This document shows positions 52,706 to 61,007 of a stretch of DNA of 64,000 bases, piece by piece. The notes below the pieces were generated by a model, which was not told the DNA's origin, did not search any database, and worked only from the letters and a program-made list of their open reading frames with translations. Each line of letters starts with the position of its first letter. Position 1 is the stretch's first letter. The stretch comes from Pseudorhodoplanes sinuspersici (GTDB lineage Bacteria > Pseudomonadota > Alphaproteobacteria > Rhizobiales > Xanthobacteraceae): contig NZ_CP021112.1 of NCBI RefSeq assembly GCF_002119765.1, positions 552,501-616,500 of the forward strand, in the 5' to 3' direction. A program made the translations under genes and the position numbers.

Positions 52706-53584
52706 TTAATGCTCCGCCAGTTCGGGCATATCGAACTCGGCGGCCCTCTCCTTTGTCCTCTTCCAAGCCTCGCCCGGGATGCATTTGATGAATGTCGCAA
52801 AAACGGTTTTTAATGCGGCGCGTTCGGCTTTGGCGTCGAATTTTTTAGCCTCTTCTGCCGCCAGCAGCGGTCTCACATCGGCTAGGAACGACGGATCCTC
52901 CAATTTGGCAAACATGCGTTCCTCGGCTTCTGCGCGCGAGACCGCTTGTCCGGCCGCCGTCAGATATTTGCCAAAAATCGTAATGACACGCGCGTGGTCA
53001 AGATCGCCGAATACGGCGTGGGCGTGCGAGAGATCGATAAGGTCCCTTCCTTTGTCCCGTTGCAACAGCGCTCGTAGCTTGGTCGCTAGGATTTCCTCGT
53101 TAGAGAACGTCTCGATATCGGCTTCGCCCGTAAACCAGGGATTCTTGACTGTGAACGGAACGACGCGTGCCCCGTCATAGGCGGTGCGTTCGCGGGTTGC
53201 GATTTCGACCTTTACGCGGATCGGCACCTTTGAGGTCTTGTCCTCAGCCTCCATGGTGAATGTCAGACTCGGTCCGAGGAGCCCGAGATCGTAGTGCGCC
53301 TGTCCCATCCAGGGTTGCAGTATCTCACGCAGCCGATCGAGCAGCGGGCCAACCGGACCTTCGGTGGTGCGCGTGAGGTCGATGTCTTCCGAGTAACGGA
53401 ATGGCTTGGGGAGGTGCAGTTTATTGAGCGCAGTGCCGCCGCGAAAGCGCAACTCTTTGCGCAAGAAATCATCGTTGAACACCTCGACGAGAGCACGCGA
53501 GATAATCAGGTCTTGTTCAACTTGGCGCAGCTCGGCCCAGGGGACGGTACGCCCCCAAGAAACAATGTTCATCGCCGGAATCAT
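52706..53584 (-). CDS. AbiEii/AbiGii-type nucleotidyltransferase toxin
   Basis: A 292-aa protein of the type IV toxin-antitoxin AbiE system. The nucleotidyltransferase core is RFRGGTALNKLHLPKPFRYSEDIDL, cut here into LRFRGGTALNKL (GG motif) and RYSEDIDLTR (catalytic Asp-x-Asp), with a third acidic residue in RVKVEIATRERT. AbiEii-type toxins transfer nucleotides (GTP-preferring or tRNA-directed in studied members) and halt growth upon phage infection. Its start overlaps the antitoxin stop by 4 bases. Confidence 0.9.
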   Translation of the reverse strand: MIPAMNIVSWGRTVPWAELRQVEQDLIISRALVEVFNDDFLRKELRFRGGTALNKLHLPKPFRYSEDIDLTRTTEGPVGPLLDRLREILQPWMGQAHYDLGLLGPSLTFTMEAEDKTSKVPIRVKVEIATRERTAYDGARVVPFTVKNPWFTGEADIETFSNEEILATKLRALLQRDKGRDLIDLSHAHAVFGDLDHARVITIFGKYLTAAGQAVSRAEAEERMFAKLEDPSFLADVRPLLAAEEAKKFDAKAERAALKTVFATFIKCIPGEAWKRTKERAAEFDMPELAEH

Positions 53585-54399
53585 GCGTCGAGCTCCGGCT
53601 TACGGTGCACGATGACGTTCCAGCGCGTGTTGCGCTCGATGACGGGCTTCGACTTCCCACCGCGGCGGTGCGGTTCTAGCGCGACCCACGGCAGCGGCCG
53701 CGCCTTTTGCAGATAGCCATGCAGGGCATTGGCGCTGTCGGGCTGCTTGAGGAAGTCGAGCAGATAGCCGAGCCGTTGAATCACAGAACGCTCGAAGACA
53801 GATGCCAAGGCGAGTAGTTGCGCCGGTCGCAACTTCGGGCCGAGGTCCGACAGGACCGTCGCAATGCTGTCGAGTGTGCCCGCGACGTGGGCGTAACGTA
53901 GCAGATCAAGCGCGGTCAATTCGGGCGACGAAATCTTCATACGCCCGGTATCCGTCTTCTGCTCGACGATGCCTGGCGCGATCCGGTCCATATCCTTGCG
54001 ATAGACAAATGAGATGATCGAGCGGCCGGCGTGGATTTCCGGGATGCGCTTGTCGGTGACGACCTGGAAGGCCATCACGGCCTGATGCGTGGCGCCGTGA
54101 AGCTCGGCGGCCTTCAATAGTCCAACGTAATAAGGATGAGCCTCGTGACGCATGAGGTCATCGATATACCAGGAGGGTGGCGGCGCACCCCACGACAAGT
54201 ACTGGGGCGGCACCACGACGTAAAAGCCGTGGCGCGGATTGAGAAGCGCGTTGCGGCGCTGCTGGCGTTCGGCGGCTTTAAGAAAGCCGCGCCTCGTGAT
54301 GCCAAGGTCCGATGCCGCCCGGTCGCGGGTAAAAACGACCTGCCCCGCCGAGAGAAGCTCGGTCATGTACTCGGGAAGCGATCGTGGCGCGTCTGGCAT
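53581..54399 (-). CDS. AbiEi-type antitoxin with winged-helix N-terminus
   Basis: A 272-aa protein with an N-terminal DNA-binding winged helix (LLSAGQVVFTRDRAASDLGI) and the AbiEi body (GFYVVVPPQYLSWGAPPPSW, LKAAELHGATHQAVMAFQVV, SSPELTALDLLRY). AbiEi antitoxins neutralise AbiEii indirectly and repress their own promoter at inverted repeats. The pair is transcribed against the surrounding phage replication genes and appears inserted between the primase and RuvC genes. Its promoter lies in the AT-rich segment around 54400-54470. Confidence 0.9.
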   Translation of the reverse strand: MPDAPRSLPEYMTELLSAGQVVFTRDRAASDLGITRRGFLKAAERQQRRNALLNPRHGFYVVVPPQYLSWGAPPPSWYIDDLMRHEAHPYYVGLLKAAELHGATHQAVMAFQVVTDKRIPEIHAGRSIISFVYRKDMDRIAPGIVEQKTDTGRMKISSPELTALDLLRYAHVAGTLDSIATVLSDLGPKLRPAQLLALASVFERSVIQRLGYLLDFLKQPDSANALHGYLQKARPLPWVALEPHRRGGKSKPVIERNTRWNVIVHRKPELDA

Positions 54400-54528
54400 C
54401 GTGTACGAAAGTAACCCGAAGCGGGGTATTTTTCAACATAATTCTATGATTAGATTTGGCATGGAATCGTCGATTTTCGAACATGATGCAATGGCCGCGT
54501 CGATGCGGCGATCTTTTCGGGAAGACCT

Positions 54529-54794
54529 GTCACCAACCCAACATGTGTCACCAACCCCCTGGCCGAGGTTGGTGACACGAAAACTTCCGCGAAAACAACG
54601 GTGTCACCAACGTCACCAACGTCACCAACGGGTTGGAGAGTCATGCGCGGAAATGGATGCGAAGGTCGGGATTCATTTTCCCTATAGAAATGTTTGCGTC
54701 GCGGTTGGTGACAACGAGGTCGGTGACACAGTGGTGCAACATCCTGAAACGGCTGAATAAAGTCGTGTCACCGACCACCGCAGAGGTTGGTGAC
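54529..54794. repeat. iteron field: ten GTCACCAAC / GTTGGTGAC copies
   Basis: Copies of the 9-mer occur at 54529, 54547, 54603, 54612, 54621 and 54767 (plus orientation) and 54568, 54704, 54719 and 54786 (minus orientation), giving start positions; 54719 and 54767 carry one change. Three copies (54603-54629) are directly tandem. The field occupies the 521-bp gap between the AbiE antitoxin start and the RuvC-like gene, and the remainder of the gap shows no gene. A protein-binding array, such as a phage origin or a regulator cluster, is the simplest reading. Confidence 0.85.
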
Positions 54795-54920
54795 GCGGCT
54801 GCAGTCTGAGGCGCGTGCGAATTCGTCATCCGGCGCGACGAATTTTCTTGCGTGCTGAATCCGAGTTTCTAGAATCCGATCCGACCAAAGCCGAAGGCCC
54901 ACGTCTCGTGAGCCTTCGTC

Positions 54921-55445
54921 GTGACTGCCCCACAATCACCGCTGCCGTCGCGGACATCTGCCGCAAGGTCTTCTTGCGGATCGACCTTCCTTGCCCTCGA
55001 CCTCGGCTCCTCAACCGGATGGGCCTTGCGCCGTGCCGACGGCACGATCACCAGCGGCGTGCAGCAGTTCCGGCCGAACCGCTTCGAGGGCGGCGGCATG
55101 GCTTTCCTGCGGTTCAATCACTGGCTGAGCGAACTCGCCGAGAGCTCAGGCCCAATCACCGCAGTGTTCTTCGAGGAAGTGCGCGCGCATGCCGGCACGC
55201 TTGCAGCCCACGTCTACGGCGGCTTCCTCGCGCACCTTGAAGCCTGGGCCGAGTTTCGAGACGTGCCGTACCAGGGCGTGCCGGTCGGAACGATCAAGCG
55301 CTTCATCGCCGGCAAAGGCAATGCCGACAAGCAGACCGTCATCGCCGCTGTAAAGGCACGCGGCTTCGCGCCGGCCGACGACAACGAGGCCGACGCGATC
55401 TCGATCCTGCTCTGGGCCATCGAGAACTATGGAGATGCGTCGTGA
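54921..55445 (+). CDS. RuvC-like Holliday junction resolvase of phage type
   Basis: A 174-aa protein with an RNase H-like fold: TFLALDLGSSTGWALRR (first catalytic Asp), AVFFEEVRAHAGT (Glu), and APADDNEADAISILLWA (C-terminal Asp pair), the full acidic set. The likely start is GTG 54921, though the conserved part begins near residue 22. It probably resolves branched phage DNA before packaging. Its stop overlaps the next GTG start by 4 bases. The iteron array lies immediately upstream, in its promoter region. Confidence 0.82.
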   Translation: MTAPQSPLPSRTSAARSSCGSTFLALDLGSSTGWALRRADGTITSGVQQFRPNRFEGGGMAFLRFNHWLSELAESSGPITAVFFEEVRAHAGTLAAHVYGGFLAHLEAWAEFRDVPYQGVPVGTIKRFIAGKGNADKQTVIAAVKARGFAPADDNEADAISILLWAIENYGDAS

Positions 55446-55762
55446 GCCGGACGCGTTTGCCAAACCGCCGGCCGAGCATGACCATGCAGTTCGTCTACGA
55501 GGCGAACCACTACTCGGTCACGCTCGGCTTCGACGTCGTCAACGACCGTATCGGCGAGGTGTTTACACACGGTGCGAAGATCGGCTCCGCCATGGACCGC
55601 ATCCTGGACGATGCCTGCGTGGCGCTCTCGCTGTTGCTCCAGCACGGCGTCGCGCCCGACGCGCTCGCGGCCAGCATGGGACGGCTCGGCGACGGCAAGT
55701 CGCCTGCCTCGGTCATCGGCGCGCTTTCCGACCTGATCGCCCGCGAGTCGAGGCCGCAATGA
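55442..55762 (+). CDS. TSCPD-like domain protein
   Basis: A 106-aa protein with VTLGFDVVNDRIGEVFTHGA, KIGSAMDRILDDACVALSLL and LQHGVAPDALAASMGRLGDG, a match to the TSCPD domain usually found at the end of class II ribonucleotide reductases or as small stand-alone proteins in phages. GTG 55442 overlaps the resolvase stop and its own stop overlaps the next ATG. A role in nucleotide reduction or regulation is possible but no reductase is visible here. Confidence 0.75.
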   Translation: MSRTRLPNRRPSMTMQFVYEANHYSVTLGFDVVNDRIGEVFTHGAKIGSAMDRILDDACVALSLLLQHGVAPDALAASMGRLGDGKSPASVIGALSDLIARESRPQ

Positions 55763-56307
55763 CGAAAAAGCAGAAACAGAAGCTCAGCGGCTCCAAGCCT
55801 GGCACCGAGGCCGGGCAGCGCGTGACACGCGTGGTCACCGAGTTCGACCCGAACGGGATCGAAGTGATGCATCACCGCACCGTCGACACGCTCGCGCTGA
55901 TGCTCCGCTCGGGCGCGATCACGCCCGCGATGCACGCCGCAGGCCGCGATTTCCAGGCGGCGTTCACGTTCGCCTGCTTCGACTCGATGCCAAGGGTGAA
56001 CCTCAACCTGATGGGGCGGTCACCGTCGCCGGCGCATGACGTCTACAGTCTCAGCGACCGCCAGCTCGCCGCGCGCGAGCGCGTGGCGCGCGCGATCGAC
56101 GCCCTGGGCGGCCACGGCTCGCCGGCGGGTTCGTGCGTCTGGCACGTTGTGGGCATGCAGACATCCGTCCGCGAGTGGGCGCTACGCCAGGGCTGGGGTG
56201 GACGGCCGGTGCGGCAGGAGAGCGCGCAAGGGATTCTCGTTGCTGCGCTTGGAGTACTTGCGAAGCACTTCGGCATCCGCGAGTCAGGCGTGCGGCGCTG
56301 TGCTTGA
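55759..56307 (+). CDS. DUF6456-like prophage protein
   Basis: A 182-aa protein. The central and C-terminal sequence YSLSDRQLAARERVARAIDA, GGHGSPAGSCVWHVVGMQTS and REWALRQGWGGRPVRQESAQ is a conserved block I associate with DUF6456, found in alphaproteobacterial phages and some chromosomal regulators. The GSxxGxCVW pattern followed by a helical end suggests DNA binding, but no activity is known. It is the third gene of the RuvC operon, coupled by a 4-base overlap. Confidence 0.78.
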   Translation: MTKKQKQKLSGSKPGTEAGQRVTRVVTEFDPNGIEVMHHRTVDTLALMLRSGAITPAMHAAGRDFQAAFTFACFDSMPRVNLNLMGRSPSPAHDVYSLSDRQLAARERVARAIDALGGHGSPAGSCVWHVVGMQTSVREWALRQGWGGRPVRQESAQGILVAALGVLAKHFGIRESGVRRCA

Positions 56308-56561
56308 AGCGAATGCTGCTGATGCAGTAGCGCTCACGACATTCACGAGTCGCATCAATGGCTTGCAGACAAAATGCACGCTGCGATCGTTTTCGGATTG
56401 ACCGGTGACCGATGCAAGTCCTAGCGTTCAATCACGGTGCCGAATTGCGCGAGAGACCGAGACGGCAAAGACGTTGCGGCAATCGCGGGTCCTCCCTGAC
56501 CGAGAATGGTATGCGGGGGGCAACGGCCCGAAATTTCGCCACTGCCAGCCCGAAAACCTGA

Positions 56562-56674
56562 GTTACCAGTTACCAGCCGACGTTGGCGCCTGTGGGCGCT
56601 AAAGGCGCAACGGCGCGCGTTATTTGAAAGGCTGGCCTGGTAACCGCCGTGTGGTAACCACTCGCGCGGTTACC
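56562..56674. repeat. second repeat field: five GTTACC / GGTAAC copies
   Basis: GTTACCA occurs in tandem at 56562 and 56569, and GGTAAC/GGTTACC at 56639, 56653 and 56668. The shared core [TC]GGTNAC also describes the larger array at 54529-54794. It lies in the 370-bp gap between the DUF6456-like gene and the DUF3606 gene; no other gene is supported there. Confidence 0.6.
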
Positions 56675-56676
56675 GG

Positions 56677-56856
56677 CTATTTGTCTTTCAGGTAGGCCTC
56701 GACCTTCTTTGCACTCTTGCCCACCGCGCGCACTGCACCGGCAAGCGCTTGGCCTGAGACATTGAACTTCTTTTTCCAGTATTCCTTTTCATAATCCTCG
56801 TTGAGATTGATGGTGCTTCGGTCGGGTTGACCACGGTTCTTGCGATTGTCGGCCAT
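56677..56856 (-). CDS. DUF3606 family small protein
   Basis: A 59-aa protein read on the minus strand from ATG 56856 (AGGAG upstream) to TAG 56677. It begins MADNRKNRGQPDRSTINLNE, continues EYWKKKFNVSGQALAGAV and ends VGKSAKKVEAYLKDK. The INLNEDYE...YWKKKF pattern is the DUF3606 signature. Family members are small helical proteins of unknown role. Its start lies 58 bp before the divergent ParB-methylase gene, so they share a promoter region; the second repeat field overlaps its 3' side. Confidence 0.85.
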   Translation of the reverse strand: MADNRKNRGQPDRSTINLNEDYEKEYWKKKFNVSGQALAGAVRAVGKSAKKVEAYLKDK

Positions 56857-56914
56857 CTGCTTCTCCTGATTTAGCAGCGCATCCTAACGCAGCTACCGCT
56901 CCAACACAGCATCC

Positions 56915-58306
56915 ATGACGCCGCGACTGCCCGATGCGGTCGAGCATTGGCCGCTCGATCGGCTGATCCCGTATGCGCGGAATGCCCGGACGCACGATGA
57001 CGACCAGGTCGCGCAGATCGCGGCCTCCATTGTCGAGTTCGGTTGGACCAACCCGATCCTGGTGGACTCGGAAGGAGGCATTGTCGCCGGCCATGGACGT
57101 CTGCTTGCCGCGAGCAAGCTCGGCCTCGATACCGTCCCGGTCGTCGTCCTTGATCATCTCACGCCGGCGCAGCGACGCGCCTACGTCATCGCCGACAACA
57201 AGCTCGCGCTGAACGCGGGCTGGGACGAGGAACTGCTAGCGGGCGAGCTGCACGCGCTCAACGGCGAGGGCTTCGACCTCGGGCTCACTGGCTTTGCCGA
57301 CGGTGAGCTCGACGCGCTGATGGCGCCGCTCGGCGATGAAGCGGGAGACGCTGACGCCGCTGGCGAGGATGCTGCCGACGAAATGCCTTCAGCCTCGCGC
57401 GAGCCGGTCACTCGCGCAGGCGACCTCTGGCTGATCGGCAAGCACCGGCTCCTCTGCGGCGACAGCACGGAGTCCGGGGCCATAGCGCGCGCGATGAATG
57501 GCGAGCGAGCGGCGCTCGTCTTCACATCGCCGCCCTACGGCAACCAGCGGGACTACACCACCGGGGGCGTCGGCGACTGGGACACGTTGATGCGCGGCGT
57601 GTTCGCCGCGTTACCGGTCACCGACGCAGCACAGGTCCTCGTCAACCTCGGCCTGATCCACCGCGAGAACGAGTGGCAGCCCTATTGGCACGTCTGGCTC
57701 GGCTGGATGCGCGAGCAGGGCTGGCGCAGGTTCGGCCTCTACGTCTGGGACCAGGGCCCGGGACTTCCGGGCGACTGGAACGGTCGCCTGGCGCCCGCCT
57801 TCGAGCTCGTCTTCCACTTCAATCGCAAGGCTCGAAAGCCGAACAAGATCGTGCCGTGCAAGTGGGCGGGCCACGTCAATGACACGCATGGCGGCATCCG
57901 CCACAAGGACGGGCACGTCGGCGAATGGACGCATGCGGGCCAGGGCGTCCAGGAGACACGGATTCCGGACAACGTCGTCCGCATCACGCGCCACAAGGCA
58001 CGCGGCATCGAGACCGAGCATCCTGCAGTGTTCCCGGTGGCGTTGCCGGAGTTCGTGATGCGTGCCTACAGCAACGAGCGCGACATCATCTACGAGCCAT
58101 TTGCGGGCTCGGGCACAAGCATCATCGCGGCGGAACGCACCGGCCGGCGCATGAGGGCGATGGAGATCGCGCCCGAATACGTGGACGTCGCACTCCGCCG
58201 GTGGCGCAAGCTCTTTCCTGACCAGCCAGTGAAACTCGATGGCGAAGGCCAAAGCTTCGAAGCGGTCGCGCACCAGCGCGGGGTCGCGATCCCCGGCGAC
58301 GACTGA
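56915..58306 (+). CDS. ParB-DNA methylase fusion (first of two)
   Basis: A 463-aa protein. Residues 1-115 are a ParB-like domain (LDRLIPYARNARTHDDDQVA, IVAGHGRLLAASKLGL, VIADNKLALNAGW). Residues about 165-440 are an N4/N6-type DNA methyltransferase with motif IV FTSPPYGN near 205 and motif I IYEPFAGSGTSIIAAE near 390 (motif IV first, beta order). Such fusions are common in phages and typically modify phage DNA. It overlaps the next, paralogous gene by 68 bp. Confidence 0.9.
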   Translation: MTPRLPDAVEHWPLDRLIPYARNARTHDDDQVAQIAASIVEFGWTNPILVDSEGGIVAGHGRLLAASKLGLDTVPVVVLDHLTPAQRRAYVIADNKLALNAGWDEELLAGELHALNGEGFDLGLTGFADGELDALMAPLGDEAGDADAAGEDAADEMPSASREPVTRAGDLWLIGKHRLLCGDSTESGAIARAMNGERAALVFTSPPYGNQRDYTTGGVGDWDTLMRGVFAALPVTDAAQVLVNLGLIHRENEWQPYWHVWLGWMREQGWRRFGLYVWDQGPGLPGDWNGRLAPAFELVFHFNRKARKPNKIVPCKWAGHVNDTHGGIRHKDGHVGEWTHAGQGVQETRIPDNVVRITRHKARGIETEHPAVFPVALPEFVMRAYSNERDIIYEPFAGSGTSIIAAERTGRRMRAMEIAPEYVDVALRRWRKLFPDQPVKLDGEGQSFEAVAHQRGVAIPGDD

Positions 58307-59543
58307 CCCGCTCCAGGTCGAGTTCTGGTCGATCGAGCGGCTGCTGCCCTACGCGGCCAACGCGCGAACTCATCCCGATGAGCAGGTTGCGCAGATCGCC
58401 GGCTCGATTGCGGAGTTCGGCTTCAACGTGCCTTGCCTGGTCGACGAACGTGGCGTCCTGATCGCCGGCCACGGCCGCGTTCTCGGTGCCAAGCGGCTTG
58501 GTCTGCAGCAGGTGCCAGTCATCCGGCTCGGCCACCTGACCGACGCGCAAGCGCGCGCGTTCCGGCTTGCCGACAACCGGATCGCGCTCAATGCCGGCTG
58601 GGACGATGAGCTGCTGTCAGCAGAGCTCGAGCGGTTGAAGGAGGACGGCCTCGACTTGAGCCTCCTGGGCTTTGCCGAGGACGAACTCGATCGCCTGCTC
58701 GATGGCCTCGACAAGCCTGGGGCAACCGAGGAAGAGGACCGGGTCCCGGAGCCGTCGAGCGAGGCAGTGACGCGTCCGGGGGACCTCTGGTTGCTTGGAT
58801 CGCATCGCGTGCTGTGCGGAGATGCCACCGTCGCGACAGACGTCGAACGGCTGCTCGAAGGCGCTCGACCGCACCTGATGGTGACAGACCCGCCATACGG
58901 GGTCGAATACGACCCGAACTGGCGAAACGAGTCGGGCGTGTCGGTGACAGCACGTACCGGCAAGGTCAACAACGACGACCGCGCCGATTGGCGCGAGGCC
59001 TGGAGCCTGTTCCCGGGCGAGGTCGCCTACGTCTGGCACTCGGGCATCCACGCGCGCACGGTGGCCGAGAGCCTCGACGCGTGCGGCTTCCATATTCGGA
59101 CGCAGATCATCTGGGCGAAGCCTCGCCTCGTCCTGGGCCGCGGCGATTATCACTGGCAACACGAACCGTGTTTCTACACGGTGCGCAAGGGGGCAACCGG
59201 CCACTGGCAGGGTGCGCGCGATCAGTCGACACTTTGGACCATCGGCACCGGCGAGCACGACGACGCCACTGCGCACGGAACGCAGAAGCCCGTCGAGTGC
59301 ATGCGCCGGCCGATCATGAACAACAGCGAAAAAGGCGAATTCGTCTATGAGCCTTTCGCAGGATCCGGTTCGACATTGATCGCCGCGGAGTCCGTCGGCC
59401 GCGTCTGCCTCGGCATCGAAATCGACCCACGCTACTGCGATGTGACTGTCGAACGATGGCAACGTCACACTGGTGGCATGGCGACACTCGCGAAGGATGG
59501 GCGCAGCTTCGATGCGCTGAAGGACGAGCGAACGAGCAACTGA
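58239..59543 (+). CDS. ParB-DNA methylase fusion (second of two)
   Basis: A 434-aa paralogue of the preceding protein: ParB-like domain (SIERLLPYAANARTHPDEQV, LIAGHGRVLGAKRLGL, LADNRIALNAGWDDELLSAE), then motif IV VTDPPYGVEYDPN near 210 and motif I FVYEPFAGSGSTLIAAES near 370. The DPPY rather than SPPY catalytic tetrapeptide and a different central region suggest different sequence specificity (DPPY favours adenine-N6). ATG 58239 lies inside the previous gene, giving an overlap of 68 bp. A strong terminator follows. Confidence 0.9.
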   Translation: MAKAKASKRSRTSAGSRSPATTDPLQVEFWSIERLLPYAANARTHPDEQVAQIAGSIAEFGFNVPCLVDERGVLIAGHGRVLGAKRLGLQQVPVIRLGHLTDAQARAFRLADNRIALNAGWDDELLSAELERLKEDGLDLSLLGFAEDELDRLLDGLDKPGATEEEDRVPEPSSEAVTRPGDLWLLGSHRVLCGDATVATDVERLLEGARPHLMVTDPPYGVEYDPNWRNESGVSVTARTGKVNNDDRADWREAWSLFPGEVAYVWHSGIHARTVAESLDACGFHIRTQIIWAKPRLVLGRGDYHWQHEPCFYTVRKGATGHWQGARDQSTLWTIGTGEHDDATAHGTQKPVECMRRPIMNNSEKGEFVYEPFAGSGSTLIAAESVGRVCLGIEIDPRYCDVTVERWQRHTGGMATLAKDGRSFDALKDERTSN

Positions 59544-59549
59544 ACGGCA

Positions 59550-59578
59550 AAGCGCCGCCGGTCGGCCCGGCGGCGCTT
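59550..59578. terminator. strong hairpin between convergent genes
   Basis: Perfect 12-bp stem AAGCGCCGCCGG / CCGGCGGCGCTT with a 5-nt loop TCGGC, between the methylase stop (59543) and the DUF3489 stop (59594). The A/T ends on both sides suit termination in either direction. Confidence 0.7.
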
Positions 59579-59593
59579 GATCCCTCGACGAGG

Positions 59594-60160
59594 TCAAGCC
59601 GCGATGCGGTAGACGCGCCCGCGGCCGTCGACCTTCTCGGACTGCACGTTCAGCCCGAGCTTCTTCTTGAGCGCGCCGGCAAGCGCGCCGCGCACGGTGT
59701 GTGCTTGCCAATCGAATTTCTTGACGATCTCCTCGATCGTGGCGCCGTCGGGACTCTTGAGCATCTCGATGAGCTGGGCCTGCTTGCTGTTGGCGCGCGC
59801 TGCGGCTGGCTTGTCCTTTGACTTGCCGGTCTTGCGCTTCCGCTGCGTACCGGTATCCGCCTCAGCCGATACGTCCTTGGTACCGCTCTCGGCGCTGGAT
59901 TCATCCTGAGCGATGCCGAGCGCTTCGAATGCCGCCGGCGTGGCTCGCAGCGTCAGTCGCCCCTTCTTCTTGTGCTCGCGCCACACGGTGTCCTTGGGCT
60001 TGGCCTGCACCTCTTCAATGAAGCCTTTGTTCAGGAGACTGCCGAGGACCTTCGCGGCCGCGGCCCCCGGAAGCTTGGTGGTGAGCGGATAGACGGATCG
60101 ATCCGCCCGCTGGCAGGCAGCACCGAGAACGACAGCTTGGGAATCGGAAAGTCGAACCAT
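59594..60160 (-). CDS. DUF3489 domain protein
   Basis: A 188-aa protein from ATG 60160 (AAGGAG upstream). An N-terminal winged-helix-like part (VRLSDSQAVVLGAACQRADR, AAAKVLGSLLNKGFIEEVQA) and a Lys-rich linker precede the C-terminal DUF3489 domain (KQAQLIEMLKSPDGATIEEI, FDWQAHTVRGALAGALKKKL). DUF3489 is a DNA-binding-like domain frequent in alphaproteobacterial phages. It is probably a regulator; targets unknown. It is the last gene of a short leftward group. Confidence 0.85.
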   Translation of the reverse strand: MVRLSDSQAVVLGAACQRADRSVYPLTTKLPGAAAAKVLGSLLNKGFIEEVQAKPKDTVWREHKKKGRLTLRATPAAFEALGIAQDESSAESGTKDVSAEADTGTQRKRKTGKSKDKPAAARANSKQAQLIEMLKSPDGATIEEIVKKFDWQAHTVRGALAGALKKKLGLNVQSEKVDGRGRVYRIAA

Positions 60161-60259
60161 GGTTTGGCTCCTTCGTAGTCGGGCCGCGACCATCGCGACC
60201 CTTGTACGACCCCAAGCCCCGCGTCGGAGCGGGGCAAAGCGTCGGGGCGTGGAAGCCAG

Positions 60260-60505
60260 TCAGTTTCGGCGCGACAACACGCGATCCATGGACTGCTGAA
60301 AGCTTTCGTTGGGAAGCGCGGTCTCGGCCGCGTGTCGGATCACGCCGAAAACGACGACCTGCACGCGTCTGACGGCCTGTTCGAGTGTCTCTCCCGGCAA
60401 GACTTCGGCGCCGCAATTCGCCAGGAATTTTCGGAGCGCCAGTTCGCGCCCGGCGGCGACGCGGTTGCGAATCTCAGTGGGTGACAGTCCGCTCCAGTCT
60501 TCCAT
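60260..60505 (-). CDS. small prophage protein, function unknown
   Basis: An 81-aa protein (MEDWSGLSPTEIRNRVAAGR, RKFLANCGAEVLPGETLEQA, ending MDRVLSRRN). It is mostly helical and lies 18 bp downstream of the 60524-60886 gene in a leftward operon that continues to DUF3489. I do not recognise the family; no catalytic motif is visible. Confidence 0.6.
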   Translation of the reverse strand: MEDWSGLSPTEIRNRVAAGRELALRKFLANCGAEVLPGETLEQAVRRVQVVVFGVIRHAAETALPNESFQQSMDRVLSRRN

Positions 60506-60523
60506 GGCGATGGTCCTTCAGGG

Positions 60524-60886
60524 CTACGCGCTCGCCTCGGCCATGATCTCGCAATCGGTGACAAAGCCGACGAGGTAGGGCAGCCCGCGTGGGATGCCGG
60601 TCTCGCGGGACGTGCGCCGATCGATCGTCCAGGTCATCCACCGCTCGATCGCTTTATCGATTGCGTCGGCAAGGCTGCGCCCTTCGAACAGTCCGTTGGC
60701 GACATCGTCCGCGAAGTGCCGGCCGTGGCGACTGTCGAGGAAATTCCGGACGCCTTCATCGGCGCAGCCGGTGGCGGTCGCGATGGCGTTAAAGGCGATC
60801 GGCCAGGCGTGCTCGGGATCGGCGTGGTGGCGCATGGTGCCCCAGAAGCCCCAGGCTTCGTTCTGTGTGGCCAAAATCTTGTTCAT
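60524..60886 (-). CDS. conserved small prophage protein, function unknown
   Basis: A 120-aa protein from ATG 60886, with GGAG 6 nt upstream. The sequence NEAWGFWGTMRHHADPEHAW and CADEGVRNFLDSRHGRHFAD, then IDKAIERWMTWTID, is of a type often found next to DUF3489 in alphaproteobacterial mobile elements. It is probably a helical accessory protein. It starts divergently from the terminase small subunit; the 121-bp gap likely holds promoters for both directions. Confidence 0.65.
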   Translation of the reverse strand: MNKILATQNEAWGFWGTMRHHADPEHAWPIAFNAIATATGCADEGVRNFLDSRHGRHFADDVANGLFEGRSLADAIDKAIERWMTWTIDRRTSRETGIPRGLPYLVGFVTDCEIMAEASA

Positions 60887-61007
60887 GGCGCTCTCCGTTT
60901 TGATGACGCCATACACGCGCTGCTCTTGGCGGGAGCCAAGTCAATAATCGCGCCGACTGCATCTTTTTTTCTGCGGCATGTCGCGGTGCAAACTGGCCCT
61001 GACCTGA

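Noticed and set aside
54450..54644. Minus-strand frame encoding VGDVGDVGD-type repeats
   Set aside because: It merely translates the tandem iterons; there is no ribosome-binding site.
54529..54794. CRISPR array
   Set aside because: The repeats are only 9 bp, occur in both orientations and lack regular spacers; they are iteron-like. No cas1/cas2 genes exist in the window, and the Cas4-like nuclease belongs to the phage recombination block.
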